The notes below the pieces were generated by a model. That model saw only the letters and a program-made list of their open reading frames with translations, made no database searches and was not told the origin of the DNA. This document shows positions 44,106-53,323 of a DNA stretch of 64,000 nucleotides, piece by piece. The stretch covers positions 1,240,001 to 1,304,000 of the forward strand of contig NZ_CP012069.2 of assembly GCF_001189515.2 (NCBI RefSeq), written 5' to 3'. Position numbers and translations under genes: made by a program. Numbering within the stretch: position 1 is the first letter of the stretch; each line of letters begins with the position of its first letter. The stretch comes from Olsenella sp. oral taxon 807. GTDB taxonomy: Bacteria > Actinomycetota > Coriobacteriia > Coriobacteriales > Atopobiaceae.

Positions 44106-44639
44106 CTACGCGCGCGTGCCCCTGGTGGCGTAGGTCACGTACTCGAAGGCTATGCCCTCGTCGGTGACGCCACCAAAGGAGCGCTCGACGAGCTGCCAGC
44201 CTGGGTCCTCGTCGAGGTCCGGGAAGAACGCATCGGCGGGTACCACGACGTCGCTCTTCGTCACGAGCACGCGTTCGCAGCGGGGCAGGAGCGTCCGATA
44301 GAGGCTCTCCCCCCCGATGAGCCATGCGCGCGCGGCGTCTCTGTCCCCAAGCGCCGCGAGCGCGTCTCCGGGTGTCACATAGACCTCGTAGCCGGCCGAG
44401 CCCTTCGATCCCTCACGGGGGAACCCATCGCGCACGTAACCTCGATCATGTGACACGACGATGTTACGGCGACCCTTGAGCGGACCCTTGGGAAGGCTCT
44501 CGAAGGTCGCGCGACCCATGAGGATGGCGCATCCTTGCGTGAGCGTGGCGAAACGACGCATGTCCGCCTTGTTGCGCACGAGCAGACGGCCCCTATTGCC
44601 GATGGCCCAGTCACGTGTGACGGAGACGATGGCATCCAT
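44106..44639 (-). CDS. folA: Dihydrofolate reductase
   Basis: 177-residue NADPH-dependent enzyme that regenerates tetrahydrofolate. Signatures: MDAIVSVTRDWAIGNRG, the nucleotide motif ILMGRATFESLPKGPLKGR and WLIGGESLYRTLLP. It has an insertion near residues 70-85 compared with the shortest members. It lies downstream of thyA on the same strand with a 43-nt gap, a classic pairing: thymidylate synthase produces dihydrofolate, which this enzyme recycles. Confidence 0.95.
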   Translation of the reverse strand: MDAIVSVTRDWAIGNRGRLLVRNKADMRRFATLTQGCAILMGRATFESLPKGPLKGRRNIVVSHDRGYVRDGFPREGSKGSAGYEVYVTPGDALAALGDRDAARAWLIGGESLYRTLLPRCERVLVTKSDVVVPADAFFPDLDEDPGWQLVERSFGGVTDEGIAFEYVTYATRGTRA

Positions 44640-44682
44640 GGCGACCCCACTCCCTTCTTCCCCCCGTCGCCATCAGCTCACG

Positions 44683-45531
44683 CTAGATGGCGACGGGGAT
44701 GTCTTTGACCTGAGGACCATGCGTATAGTTCTCAACAACGAGGTCGTCGGTCGTGAAGTCATAGAAGTCCGTGACCTTGGGGTTGAGTGACACCCGAGGG
44801 GCAGCGAAGCGAGGCCGTGCGATGAGCTCCCTCACGATGCTGACATGACGGTCGTAGATGTGTGCGTCCGCTATCATGTGAACGAGCTCGCCGGCGACCA
44901 TGTCGCTTACCTGCGCCACCATCATGAGAAGGAGGGCATACTGGCAGACGTTCCAGTTATTTGCCACGAGCACGTCCTGACTGCGTTGGACGAGCAGCAT
45001 GTTAAGCGTGGGTCTCGCCTCGCCAGGCACGTGCACCGCGTTGTAGATGACGTTGTAGGCGCAGGGATAGAGGTTCATCTGCGAGAGGTCGGCGAAGGTG
45101 TAGAGGTTCGTCATGATGCGACGCGAGTAGGGGTCGTCACGAAGGTCCTTCAATACGCGGTCCATCTGGTCGAAGTCCCCGTCGACATAATGGGAGACCT
45201 GTGCCACCTGGTAGCCGTAGGCCTTGCCGATGGATCCCGTCTCGTCGGCCCACTTGTCCCATATATGGGGCTTGAGGTCGCGGACGTTGTTCGATTTCCT
45301 CTGGTAGATCCAGAGAATCTCGTCCATGCAGCTTTTGAGGGCCGTTGGGCGCAGTGTGAGCGCGGGAAACTCCTTACGTAGGTCGTAGCGGTTGCACACC
45401 CCGAAGCGCTTGATCGTGTAGGCGAGCGAGCCATCCGCCCAGTGGGGACGGACCCTCTGTCCCTCAGTGGTGGTCCCTTGCTCGATGATCTTTGTGCACA
45501 TGCGCACGAAGATGTCATCGGCCATGCTCAT
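44683..45531 (-). CDS. thyA: Thymidylate synthase (ThyA type)
   Basis: 282-residue enzyme that makes dTMP from dUMP and methylene-tetrahydrofolate. Conserved runs include LKSCMDEILWIYQRKSNNV, SRRIMTNLYTFADLSQMNLY and LLVQRSQDVLVANNWNVCQY, then AHIYDRHV. The active-site Cys (about residue 157) sits in LYPCAYN, where most ThyA have PCH; other low-GC and actinobacterial ThyA share this PCA form. GGGAGG lies 8 nt before ATG 45531, favouring it over GTG 45540. It forms an operon with folA. Confidence 0.95.
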   Translation of the reverse strand: MSMADDIFVRMCTKIIEQGTTTEGQRVRPHWADGSLAYTIKRFGVCNRYDLRKEFPALTLRPTALKSCMDEILWIYQRKSNNVRDLKPHIWDKWADETGSIGKAYGYQVAQVSHYVDGDFDQMDRVLKDLRDDPYSRRIMTNLYTFADLSQMNLYPCAYNVIYNAVHVPGEARPTLNMLLVQRSQDVLVANNWNVCQYALLLMMVAQVSDMVAGELVHMIADAHIYDRHVSIVRELIARPRFAAPRVSLNPKVTDFYDFTTDDLVVENYTHGPQVKDIPVAI

Positions 45532-45565
45532 GAGCGGCACCTCCCTGCGACCATCTCAAGCCACA

Positions 45566-45862
45566 TCATCGATAGTCGATCATGGCACGCTGCCTCATGT
45601 CGTCGCTTGAGCCGTAGCCATATCTCTCATAGTTTTGATAGTCTTGTAACATCATGCTGTCGTTGTGGTCACTCCACTTAGAGGCGGATACCATGCTCTG
45701 AATCGATGCGATCGCCCCTGCCAAGAGGAGTGTCAGGACAAGCACCACGCCAATCGCCACAACGTAGACCGTACATCCCGAACTGCTGTTATCGGGTGAG
45801 GTGGTGGCTGAGGCGGTCTCAATCGATGGAGCAATCGACGCAGGCTGAGTGAGATTGTCCAT
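45566..45862 (-). CDS. Small single-pass membrane protein, hypothetical
   Basis: 98 residues: a Thr/Ser/Ala-rich N terminus (residues 1-30), one strong membrane helix (about 33-55, VYVVAIGVVLVLTLLLAGAI) and a polar, Tyr/Asp/Gln-rich C-terminal tail. No domain recognised. ATG 45862 follows AAAGGA. It lies 34 nt upstream of thyA on the same strand, so it may share that transcript. Function unknown. Confidence 0.55.
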   Translation of the reverse strand: MDNLTQPASIAPSIETASATTSPDNSSSGCTVYVVAIGVVLVLTLLLAGAIASIQSMVSASKWSDHNDSMMLQDYQNYERYGYGSSDDMRQRAMIDYR

Positions 45863-45935
45863 GGGCAATTCCTTTCTGTCGTCTCGTATGATAACAATCG
45901 GTCGTCTCCCCAAGGCAGTGACATCTACGTATCAT

Positions 45936-46655
45936 CTACGCATGCTCAAGCCGCACGATGGCATAGGATTGGTGAGCTTCGCCCCTCAGGTCAACGACCC
46001 ATGCGCCTTCTTCCGTGTGTATGCGTGGCACGATCGTATCGCCAAGGAGAGCCATTGTCTTGTACTGCACGCAGATACGGTGGGGCAAGGTGAGGTCTCC
46101 CTCGACCTCGCGGATGGCATCGAGGGCAATCTGAATATAGTGGACGTTATTCATGTGCCGGTTCGTGTCCAGCTGCCACACGCCTACGGTGACGGGAGGG
46201 GCTAGATCAAAGTCACCCGTTACGTGCAGGCGACGCCGAACCTTGGGAAGATCGATACGTGGGTCATCTGAGAGGTACACACGCTGACTTTTGGGGATGC
46301 GGATGGGTCTTCGCGCCTCGGTGTCATACACGAACCAGAGCGAGCCAGCCCTGGCATAGCGCGAGCCATCCGGTGAGCCCAGCGTGAAGTCACGTTCGAC
46401 CATAGTGCGCCTGAGTTCCGGACACCACGTGCCGATGCGTATGGGATCACCCAACCTCGGTAGGCCGGTGATCTCTATCTGCCAAGCCGTGATGAGCCAA
46501 GCATAATGGTGCGCGACCATGTGACTCACTCCAAGGCCGATGCTCTCGGAGTGGAAGGTCGAACAGTCCTGCAGGTAGTTCACAAGTGCACACACCGAAA
46601 GCGTGGCACCCTCGTCACACTCGCTGTAGCGGACCCTACTGTCAAAGGAGTACAT
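45936..46655 (-). CDS. Acyl-ACP thioesterase (FatA/hot-dog family)
   Basis: 239 residues with two hot-dog halves. Start MYSFDSRVRYSECDEGATL and the helix LQDCSTFHSESIGLG belong to the first; RHMNNVHYIQIALDAI to the second, including a conserved Asn-His. It would release fatty acids from acyl carrier protein. ATG 46655 marks the beginning of family homology; an upstream extension overlaps the lipid kinase gene. It lies 16 nt after that kinase on the same strand, so the two form a lipid-metabolism operon. Confidence 0.88.
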   Translation of the reverse strand: MYSFDSRVRYSECDEGATLSVCALVNYLQDCSTFHSESIGLGVSHMVAHHYAWLITAWQIEITGLPRLGDPIRIGTWCPELRRTMVERDFTLGSPDGSRYARAGSLWFVYDTEARRPIRIPKSQRVYLSDDPRIDLPKVRRRLHVTGDFDLAPPVTVGVWQLDTNRHMNNVHYIQIALDAIREVEGDLTLPHRICVQYKTMALLGDTIVPRIHTEEGAWVVDLRGEAHQSYAIVRLEHA

Positions 46656-46671
46656 GGTCGTCCCTAGCGCA

Positions 46672-47649
46672 TTAGGGCATGGCGCAGGTGGCGCCCGTGC
46701 CAACTGTCTCGCCGCTCGTGCCGACACCGTCCGCTGGCGCATAACGACTCGTTCGATCGACGATGAGTCGATTGCAGGCAGGGAGCACCTGTGCATGAAA
46801 GCCACAGGTCACCCCACGGGTTACCTCACCATCCACCTGCAGTGGCATCGCCTTGGTCGAGCTTACGTGGATGTCACGTCCCCGCAGGTGCTCGATGTGG
46901 GGCCTGTCGATGTTCTTGCCCGTCCTGTCGAGCAGCCCTGCGAACATGGGTCTGATGAGGCCTACGGTCTCAGACGCCTCGAGAACCATGAGATCGAGCA
47001 TGCCATCGTCCATGCGACAGTTGGGGACGAGTTCGATGCCACCCTGCATCATGGCGTTATTGCAGGCGACGCAGGAGATTCCGTCGTACTCGAAGTGCCT
47101 GCCGTCACAGTCTACAGAGAAGTGTGCGACGTCTGGATGCATGTTCGAGAGGGCGGCGGCGAAGTAGGCGGCCTCGCCCATGCTCCTCTTGTTGGGTAGC
47201 GCCGCCTTCATGATCTGGGCATCAAAACCCATCCCTGCCATGAGCGCAAAGCCACGAGTATGGGACACGCCACTCTCGTCCTGCCAGCTCATCTCACCGA
47301 GATCGGTCCTGGCAAAGACCCCACCATGGCAGGCGCGCGCAAGCATGCGGGGCTCCATGGCGTTGCCGAGATTGGCGAAGAGCAGGTTAGCCGTGCCTGA
47401 GGGGAAGATACAAACGGAAACCTCCCTTTCGCGCAGGGCGTACAGGACGCTCGCCGCCGTACCGTCACCACCTGATATGACGACGACGTCGAAGTCCTCG
47501 GCATCACGCACGGCCTCGCGCCCTCCTCCCCTCCGGGGAAGAACGCGCAAAAAACAGTCGTCACCTTCGTCTAGAAGGAAGCGCTCAAACTCAAAAATGG
47601 CGTCCGAGCCGAAGCCCGATCGGCTGTTGTGGACTATGAGGCTATGCAT
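46672..47649 (-). CDS. Diacylglycerol / lipid kinase (DagK family)
   Basis: 325 residues. The catalytic domain shows IVHNSRSGFGSD at the start and the kinase motif VISGGDGTAASVLYAL (about 63-79), then FPSGTANLLFANLG. The C-terminal beta domain has FDAQIMKAALPNK and LQVDGE. Such enzymes phosphorylate diacylglycerol or related lipids at the membrane. AAGGAGA lies upstream of ATG 47649. It is divergent from rnd and co-directional with the acyl-ACP thioesterase downstream. The last ~30 residues are low in complexity. Confidence 0.9.
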   Translation of the reverse strand: MHSLIVHNSRSGFGSDAIFEFERFLLDEGDDCFLRVLPRRGGGREAVRDAEDFDVVVISGGDGTAASVLYALREREVSVCIFPSGTANLLFANLGNAMEPRMLARACHGGVFARTDLGEMSWQDESGVSHTRGFALMAGMGFDAQIMKAALPNKRSMGEAAYFAAALSNMHPDVAHFSVDCDGRHFEYDGISCVACNNAMMQGGIELVPNCRMDDGMLDLMVLEASETVGLIRPMFAGLLDRTGKNIDRPHIEHLRGRDIHVSSTKAMPLQVDGEVTRGVTCGFHAQVLPACNRLIVDRTSRYAPADGVGTSGETVGTGATCAMP

Positions 47650-47765
47650 GCATCGCTCGCTCTCCTTGCTATCATGTTCTCTGCGCGAAGGGGTGATTTC
47701 GAGCCTCGCATCTCGCGTGCACACTTGATGGTAGCGTTTTTTAGCTTGAGAGGAATCGAGATCAC

Positions 47766-48899
47766 GTGTACATTTCTGATACTGCCGAGCTTGCCCGCTT
47801 CTGCACGCGAGCGAGTTCGGCGAGGGTCGTCTCTGTTGACACCGAGTTCATACGAGAGCGCAGCTACTATCCTGAGCTTTGCCTCATACAGCTGGGAACC
47901 GCAAGCGAGTGCGTGAGCATCGACCCCATTCTCATAGATGACCTCAGGCCCCTTGAGGCCCTCCTCACCAACGAGCGAATCATCAAGGTGCTCCATGCCT
48001 GTTCCCAAGACCTCGAGGTCATCCAGAATACGATGGGATGTGTGGTTTCCCCCGTCTTTGACACGCAGCTCGCGGCTGCCTTCTTGGGGCTACGCCAGCA
48101 GATCGGCTATGGGGCCCTCGTCGAGACCTATACGGGAGTGCACCTGCCCAAGGCAGAGTCGCTCACCGACTGGTCCCGCCGCCCGCTCAATCCAGAGCAA
48201 CTTCGGTATGCGGAGGATGACGTACGCTATCTTCCGGGTATCTATGACTCCATGATGGCCCAGCTCACCGAGAAGGACCGTCTCTCGTGGGTACGACCCG
48301 AGATGGACGAACTCACCGATCCCACTCGCTTTGCGCACGTGCCGGAGCTAGCCTACCTGCACCTCAAGCGTGCAAGCTCACTTACGCGCAAGCAGCTCGC
48401 CTGCGCTCGCGAGGTCTGCGCCTGGAGGGAGCGCCTTGCTGCCAAGCGTGACATACCAAGAAGGTGGGTCATCTCGGATGAGATTCTGCTCGAGGTCTGC
48501 AAGCGTACCCCCCACTCCGTCAAGCGTCTGCGCGCCATCCGCGGCATCGCCAACATTGGGGAGCGGGACGCCGAAGATATCGTGAAGGCCGTCGCGAGGG
48601 GCGCTGCCTGTGATCCCGCAGACTACCCGAAAAAGACCCATCACGAACGCCCGCCTCAGGAGATGGAGGGCGTGCTCGACCTCATGTATGCGATGCTGAG
48701 AGTGGTTTCAGAGAAAAGCGGAGTCGCCCCGCAGCTCATCGCCACCAAGGATGATCTCCTCGACTTCGCGAGCGGTCGCAGAGAATCCAAGCTCAGGACC
48801 TCGACTTGGCGCTTCGATCTGGTGGGAAGGCAGCTTGAGGAGTTGCTTTCGGGGAAGGTTGGGCTCACCGTCGTGAACGGACATATAGAGCTGCTCTAG
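47766..48899 (+). CDS. rnd: Ribonuclease D
   Basis: 377-residue 3'-5' exoribonuclease for tRNA and other RNA ends. The DEDD exonuclease domain (1-190) shows VVSVDTEFIRERSYYPELC (Exo I), HACSQDLEVI (Exo II) and LRYAEDDVRYLPGIYDSM (Exo III with Tyr). HRDC domains follow (about 200-290 and 300-370). Start is GTG 47766. The upstream gap of 116 bp is divergent with the lipid kinase gene. Confidence 0.95.
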   Translation: MYISDTAELARFCTRASSARVVSVDTEFIRERSYYPELCLIQLGTASECVSIDPILIDDLRPLEALLTNERIIKVLHACSQDLEVIQNTMGCVVSPVFDTQLAAAFLGLRQQIGYGALVETYTGVHLPKAESLTDWSRRPLNPEQLRYAEDDVRYLPGIYDSMMAQLTEKDRLSWVRPEMDELTDPTRFAHVPELAYLHLKRASSLTRKQLACAREVCAWRERLAAKRDIPRRWVISDEILLEVCKRTPHSVKRLRAIRGIANIGERDAEDIVKAVARGAACDPADYPKKTHHERPPQEMEGVLDLMYAMLRVVSEKSGVAPQLIATKDDLLDFASGRRESKLRTSTWRFDLVGRQLEELLSGKVGLTVVNGHIELL

Positions 48900-49037
48900 G
48901 GGTCCCCATGATGGCTGGGCTGCCCTCGGATGTTTCCTTCGTGGCATACGTGCCGCTGGGTCCCGCGCGGATGGTGACGCTGCACCTTTTGGGTACAAGC
49001 TTTCCCAACTGCCCCTTGACGAGCAAGGAAGGTCATC

Positions 49038-49739
49038 ATGTACTATTACGGCTATGGCTTGGACCTGGGCTACCTGGCAATAGTCTTCGTCTCGCTTGTG
49101 CTGGGCGGTCTTACCCAAGCCTACATCAATCGTAGCTACAGAAGGTGGTCCCAGGTGAGCGCAACCGCAGGCGCCACGGGCGAGGAGGTCGCGCGCAGGA
49201 TGCTCGACAGCGAGGGCGCCTCAGCCGTGGGTATCACGCTGGTCCCAGGTCACCTCACCGACTACTACGACCCACGCGACAACAACTTGCACCTCTCTGA
49301 GGAGAATCGCTCAGGCGGTTCGGTCGCCTCGGTGGCGGTCGCCTGCCACGAGGCAGGACACGCCATCCAGACTGCTAGGGGTTACCTTCCCTACAGGCTG
49401 CGAAGCGCGCTCGTGCCCGTCGTCAACTTTGCGCAGCAGACCTGGGTGATCGTGCTCGTCGTCGGTGTGGCGCTCAGGCTCGCGGGTCTCACGCAGCTGG
49501 CCGTCATCCTCTTTGCCTTTTCCGTTCTTTTTCAGCTTGTCACACTCCCGGTTGAGATTGACGCCTCGCGCAGGGCCGTGGCATACCTTAAGGGCGCCGG
49601 CACCGTCATCGACGAGAGGGGTGCTCGACAGGTACTGACGGCGGCCGCCCTCACCTACGTCGCGGCTGCGCTCGTGTCGGTCATGCAGCTGCTCTACCTG
49701 CTCAGCCGTATGAACCGTAACGATGACGAGGAGTCCTAG
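49038..49739 (+). CDS. Membrane zinc metallopeptidase (YugP family)
   Basis: 233 residues. It has an N-terminal membrane helix (about 8-27), a zinc motif CHEAGHAIQ (HEXXH, about residue 112), and three hydrophobic segments near 128-150, 152-175 and 200-225. A GlyThrAsp-like region ITLVPGHLTDYYDPRDNNLHLS before the zinc motif is typical of the family. Activity and substrate are unknown. AAGGAAGG precedes ATG 49038. The gene ends 1 nt before the likely xseA start. Confidence 0.88.
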   Translation: MYYYGYGLDLGYLAIVFVSLVLGGLTQAYINRSYRRWSQVSATAGATGEEVARRMLDSEGASAVGITLVPGHLTDYYDPRDNNLHLSEENRSGGSVASVAVACHEAGHAIQTARGYLPYRLRSALVPVVNFAQQTWVIVLVVGVALRLAGLTQLAVILFAFSVLFQLVTLPVEIDASRRAVAYLKGAGTVIDERGARQVLTAAALTYVAAALVSVMQLLYLLSRMNRNDDEES

Positions 49740-49740
49740 C

Positions 49741-51093
49741 GTGGCGAGGACGATGTCAGGGCAGGCTCCCCTCGCCGTGAGCGAGGCCGTCTCCATCGCC
49801 CACGATACGGTTGCGTCCATTCCCGCACTCACCGTTATCGGTGAGGTCAGTGGTTTTCGTGGTCCCAACGCGCGCTCAGGCCACTGCTACTTCGAGCTCA
49901 AGGACGAACAGGCCTCAATGTCGACCATCGTCTGGCGTGGCATATACGAGAACTGTGGCTTCACGCTTAAGGATGGTCTCAAGATTCAGATGACGGGTAG
50001 TTTCGACGTCTACCGAGCAAGTGGGAGGCTGTCGTTCAAGGCGCAGAGCATCAGCTTGCAGGGCGAGGGGCTCCTGCGCCAGCAGGTGGCCGAGCTTGCC
50101 CGCAAGCTCGAGCGCGAGGGCCTCATGGATCCCGCGCGCAAGCGGTCCATCCCGCGCTTCTGCACCCGCGTCGCTGTCGTGACGTCACTCTCGGGCAGCG
50201 TCATCGATGACGTCAAGCGTACCTTGGCTCGCAGAAACCCGCTTGTGGAGGTCCTCATAGCGCCCTGCGCGGTGCAGGGCACGGGCGCGAGCGCCACCAT
50301 CATCCGTGCGCTTGCTGTGGCTGCGGAGGCAAGGCCCGACGTCATACTGCTCGTGCGCGGCGGTGGGTCGTTCGAGGACCTCATGTGCTTCAACGACGAG
50401 GCCTTGGCCCGCGCCGTGGCCTCCTGTCCGGTTCCCGTCGTGACGGGCATCGGCCACGAACCGGACAACTCCATTTGTGACATGGTCTCGGACAGGAGGC
50501 AGTCGACGCCCTCGACGGCGGCAGAGTCGGTGGCGCTGCCTCTCGACGAGCTCGTCTCGACGATCAACGAGCGTGAGAGGCGCCTGTGTGCCGTGCTGGA
50601 CCGACGTGTCTCAGACGGCCGCGCCACGCTGGACGCTGAGGAGCGCGTCATGGTGCAGGCCATCCGGACCCAACTCGATGCCAGTCGCTCGTATCTTGAG
50701 TCACTGGGGAGCAGACCCTGTCTCATGAGCCCCTTGGGCGCGCTCCTTGAGCGCGCTGAATCGTTGGACCTCACCGAGGAACGACTGCATGCAACCCTGC
50801 CGAGAGTCATCTCGCACAGGGCTGAAGGACTCGATGAGGTGACGCGTCGCGTGGAGGCACTGCCTTCGCGCATGCTCAGACCCTTCGAAGAGCGATTGGT
50901 GCGATCGGCGAGCACGCTCGAGGCACTCTCTCCGCTCAAGGTTCTCTCACGTGGCTACTCCATCGTACGTGACGGCATGAGTGGGCGTGTGGTTCTTGAT
51001 GCCTCGACGCTTAGTGTGGGCGATGAGATAGACGTCCTGCTCGGGACGGGGGAGCTCAGCGCGACGGTAAACAGCGTCAGGTCAGGTAGATAA
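49741..51093 (+). CDS. xseA: Exodeoxyribonuclease VII large subunit
   Basis: 450 residues. The N-terminal OB fold (LTVIGEVSGFRGPNARSGHCYF) binds single-stranded DNA; the catalytic core includes VAVVTSLSGSVIDDVKRTL, LLVRGGGSFEDLMCFND and GIGHEPDNSICDMVSDRR (about 236-253); a long coiled coil follows. The complex with XseB digests single-stranded DNA to oligonucleotides. GTG 49741 is preferred over ATG 49723 because GACGAGGAG lies upstream at the right distance. It is followed by xseB after 43 nt. Confidence 0.94.
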   Translation: MARTMSGQAPLAVSEAVSIAHDTVASIPALTVIGEVSGFRGPNARSGHCYFELKDEQASMSTIVWRGIYENCGFTLKDGLKIQMTGSFDVYRASGRLSFKAQSISLQGEGLLRQQVAELARKLEREGLMDPARKRSIPRFCTRVAVVTSLSGSVIDDVKRTLARRNPLVEVLIAPCAVQGTGASATIIRALAVAAEARPDVILLVRGGGSFEDLMCFNDEALARAVASCPVPVVTGIGHEPDNSICDMVSDRRQSTPSTAAESVALPLDELVSTINERERRLCAVLDRRVSDGRATLDAEERVMVQAIRTQLDASRSYLESLGSRPCLMSPLGALLERAESLDLTEERLHATLPRVISHRAEGLDEVTRRVEALPSRMLRPFEERLVRSASTLEALSPLKVLSRGYSIVRDGMSGRVVLDASTLSVGDEIDVLLGTGELSATVNSVRSGR

Positions 51094-51136
51094 ACTTCAG
51101 GTCGGCGCATTGTGCTGCTATCGATGGGAGGATGCA

Positions 51137-51418
51137 ATGACAGAGGTTCCGTTTAATCGAAGGATAGAGGACATGAGCTTCAAGGAGGCATCAATCGAGC
51201 TCGAGCAGGTGGTTCGCGCCCTCGAGGGTGGTGACCTTGAGCTCGAGGATTCGCTCAGCTACTATGCAAGGGGCGTTGAGCTGCTCAAGAGCCTGCGCGA
51301 GCGTCTGGCAGGCGCCGAGCAGAAAGTACAGCTCCTGATGGAGAGCGCCGCCAAGGGGACGGACGCCGCCATGATTGACACCAGCTCGGCCCCCACCACA
51401 AGTTACGTCAACGAGTAA
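51137..51418 (+). CDS. xseB: Exodeoxyribonuclease VII small subunit
   Basis: 93 residues, an acidic two-helix protein with the XseB signature MSFKEASIELEQVVRALEGGD-type start and LEDSLSYYARGVELLKSLRERL (shown in part). It wraps the XseA coiled coil. GGGAGGA precedes ATG 51137. The C-terminal 25 residues are Thr/Ser/Ala-rich and poorly conserved. Confidence 0.94.
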   Translation: MTEVPFNRRIEDMSFKEASIELEQVVRALEGGDLELEDSLSYYARGVELLKSLRERLAGAEQKVQLLMESAAKGTDAAMIDTSSAPTTSYVNE

Positions 51419-51427
51419 GAAGGGATC

Positions 51428-51811
51428 GTGGATCATATGTCAGCAAGGGATGACTGCCTCTTCTGCAAGATAGCGCACCATCAGCTGGAGTCAGACTATG
51501 TGTATGAGGACGATGAGGTCTGCGCCTTTCGTGATGTCTCACCGCTTGCGCCGACGCATGTGCTGATCGTGCCCAAGGAGCACTATGACAGCGTGGTGGA
51601 TGGCATACCTGCCACGACCCTCGCGGCCATGATCCGCGTCGCAACCGAGGTCGCCAAGGACGAGGGCATTTTCGAGCGGGGCTTTCGCCTGGTTACCAAC
51701 GTTGGCGAGGACGGCGGACAGACCGTCAGGCACGCTCACGTGCACCTGCTCGGAGGGCGCAGGCTCTCCAAGGACATGGGCGAGACCCCCACGCGCGAGC
51801 GGTCTTTGTGA
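51428..51811 (+). CDS. HIT family (HinT-like) nucleotide-binding protein
   Basis: 127 residues. Zn-type start DDCLFCKIAHHQLESDYVY, then VLIVPKEHYDSV and the histidine triad HAHVHLLGG (about residues 105-113). These enzymes hydrolyse phosphoramidates of AMP. Start is GTG 51428 or ATG 51437; both have poor spacing from the AAGAAGGG site. It follows xseB by 9 nt and ends before a terminator. Confidence 0.93.
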   Translation: MDHMSARDDCLFCKIAHHQLESDYVYEDDEVCAFRDVSPLAPTHVLIVPKEHYDSVVDGIPATTLAAMIRVATEVAKDEGIFERGFRLVTNVGEDGGQTVRHAHVHLLGGRRLSKDMGETPTRERSL

Positions 51812-51831
51812 CGTCATAGGCGCGACGGTTG

Positions 51832-51865
51832 ACGGCCCCCGCGCGCAGCGGAGGCCGTTGTTGTG
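51832..51865 (+). terminator. Terminator after the xseA-xseB-HIT operon
   Basis: ACGGCCCCCGC pairs with GCGGAGGCCGT (one mismatch) around GCGCA and is followed by TGTTGTGT. The T content is moderate. Confidence 0.6.
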
Positions 51866-52032
51866 TAGGGGTTGCAATGAGGCGGTCATTCCTCGCTCGG
51901 TCGCCCAGCCTTTTGTTAGCCCAATGCGCCTGAGCGTTGGCTCCGACTCATATGGTATCATGGTAGTCCTGCGTGCCTCAGGGTTCTGATCAACCCTGCC
52001 TGAGAAAACAGCAACGAGAAGATAGGAAGAAC

Positions 52033-53214
52033 ATGAGAGTCCTCGTCATCAACGCAGGTAGCTCGTCGCTCAAGTACCAGCTGCTTGACACGAAGACCAA
52101 GGAGATCTTCGCCAAGGGAAACTGCGAACGTATCGGCATCGATGGCGCCTTCATTGGTCACGAGGAGCATGACGGTGGCAAGCAGAAGCTGGAGGTTGCC
52201 CTACCCGACCACCGGACGGCCATCAAGCTCGTTTTCGAGATCCTCGCTGCGGCGGGGTTCGACAGCGGCGCCATCGAGGGCATCGGCCATCGTGTCGTCC
52301 AAGGTGGTTGGTACTTTCCTGAGTCCAAGGTCGTGACCAACGAGACCTTGGGCTGGGTCCGCGAGGTCGCCCCCTTGGCGCCGCTTCACAACTACGCCGA
52401 GGCTGACGTCATTGAGATCTGCCGCGAGCTGTTTCCCTCCATCGGTAACGTGATCGTGGCCGATACCTCGTTTCACTACCACATCCCTGAGAAGGCGTGG
52501 CGCTATGCCCTGCCTCGCGATGTCGTTGACAGGCTGCATATCCGCAAGTATGGGGCGCATGGCACCTCTCATCGCTACATCTGGAGGACTGCCAACGAGT
52601 TTTTGAAGGGCGAGGTGCACAGGCTCGTCTCCTGTCACCTTGGCTCCGGCGCGTCCCTCTCGGCCATCAAAGATGGTCGAGACATGGACACGACTATGGG
52701 ACTTACGCCGCTCGACGGCCTTATCATGGGTACCCGCTGTGGCAGCATCGATCCGGCGACCGTATGCTATCTTGTGCGCGAGGGCGGTTATACGATAGAC
52801 GAGGTTGACACCATGATGAACAAGCAGTCTGGGTTACGTGCCCTCTCTGCTGTCTCCTCTGACTCCCGCGACATAGAGGAAGCCGCCGAACGGGGCGACA
52901 GGAACTGTCAGATGGCGCTCGACATGTTCTGCTACCGTGCCGGCCAGCTCATCGCCGAGATGGCTCAGTCCATGCATGGTTTTGACACGATGGCCTTCTC
53001 CGCCGGTATCGGCGAGAACTCTGACGTCCTGCGCGCCGGCGTTGCAAGGGAGTTGGAGTGGCTCGGCGTTTCGCTCGATCCTAAGAAAAACGAGCTTCGC
53101 TCGGACGATCCGCGCGTCATATCGACAGACGATTCCAAGATCAAGGTGCTCGTGGTTCCCACAAACGAAGAGCTCATGATCGCTCTTGACGTCGAGGAGC
53201 TGCTCCATAGCTAG
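52033..53214 (+). CDS. ackA: Acetate kinase
   Basis: 393-residue enzyme converting acetyl phosphate and ADP to acetate and ATP. Signatures: VLVINAGSSSLKYQL at the start, RKYGAHGTSHRYI (about 175-187), GSGASLSAIKDG and TGGIGENS-like FSAGIGENSDVLRAGV near 325. ATG 52033 fits family homology. The usual partner pta lies 3.5 kb away on the other strand. No clear promoter was recognised upstream. Confidence 0.97.
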   Translation: MRVLVINAGSSSLKYQLLDTKTKEIFAKGNCERIGIDGAFIGHEEHDGGKQKLEVALPDHRTAIKLVFEILAAAGFDSGAIEGIGHRVVQGGWYFPESKVVTNETLGWVREVAPLAPLHNYAEADVIEICRELFPSIGNVIVADTSFHYHIPEKAWRYALPRDVVDRLHIRKYGAHGTSHRYIWRTANEFLKGEVHRLVSCHLGSGASLSAIKDGRDMDTTMGLTPLDGLIMGTRCGSIDPATVCYLVREGGYTIDEVDTMMNKQSGLRALSAVSSDSRDIEEAAERGDRNCQMALDMFCYRAGQLIAEMAQSMHGFDTMAFSAGIGENSDVLRAGVARELEWLGVSLDPKKNELRSDDPRVISTDDSKIKVLVVPTNEELMIALDVEELLHS

Positions 53215-53323
53215 AAGCGTTTCGTATGCACGCGGGCAATCAACGCCCTGTCATCAGCCAATATGAGATAGTAAGTAGCATTTGTGGGACGTAAGGCTCA
53301 GACATGAACTTTAAGGGGGTCAT

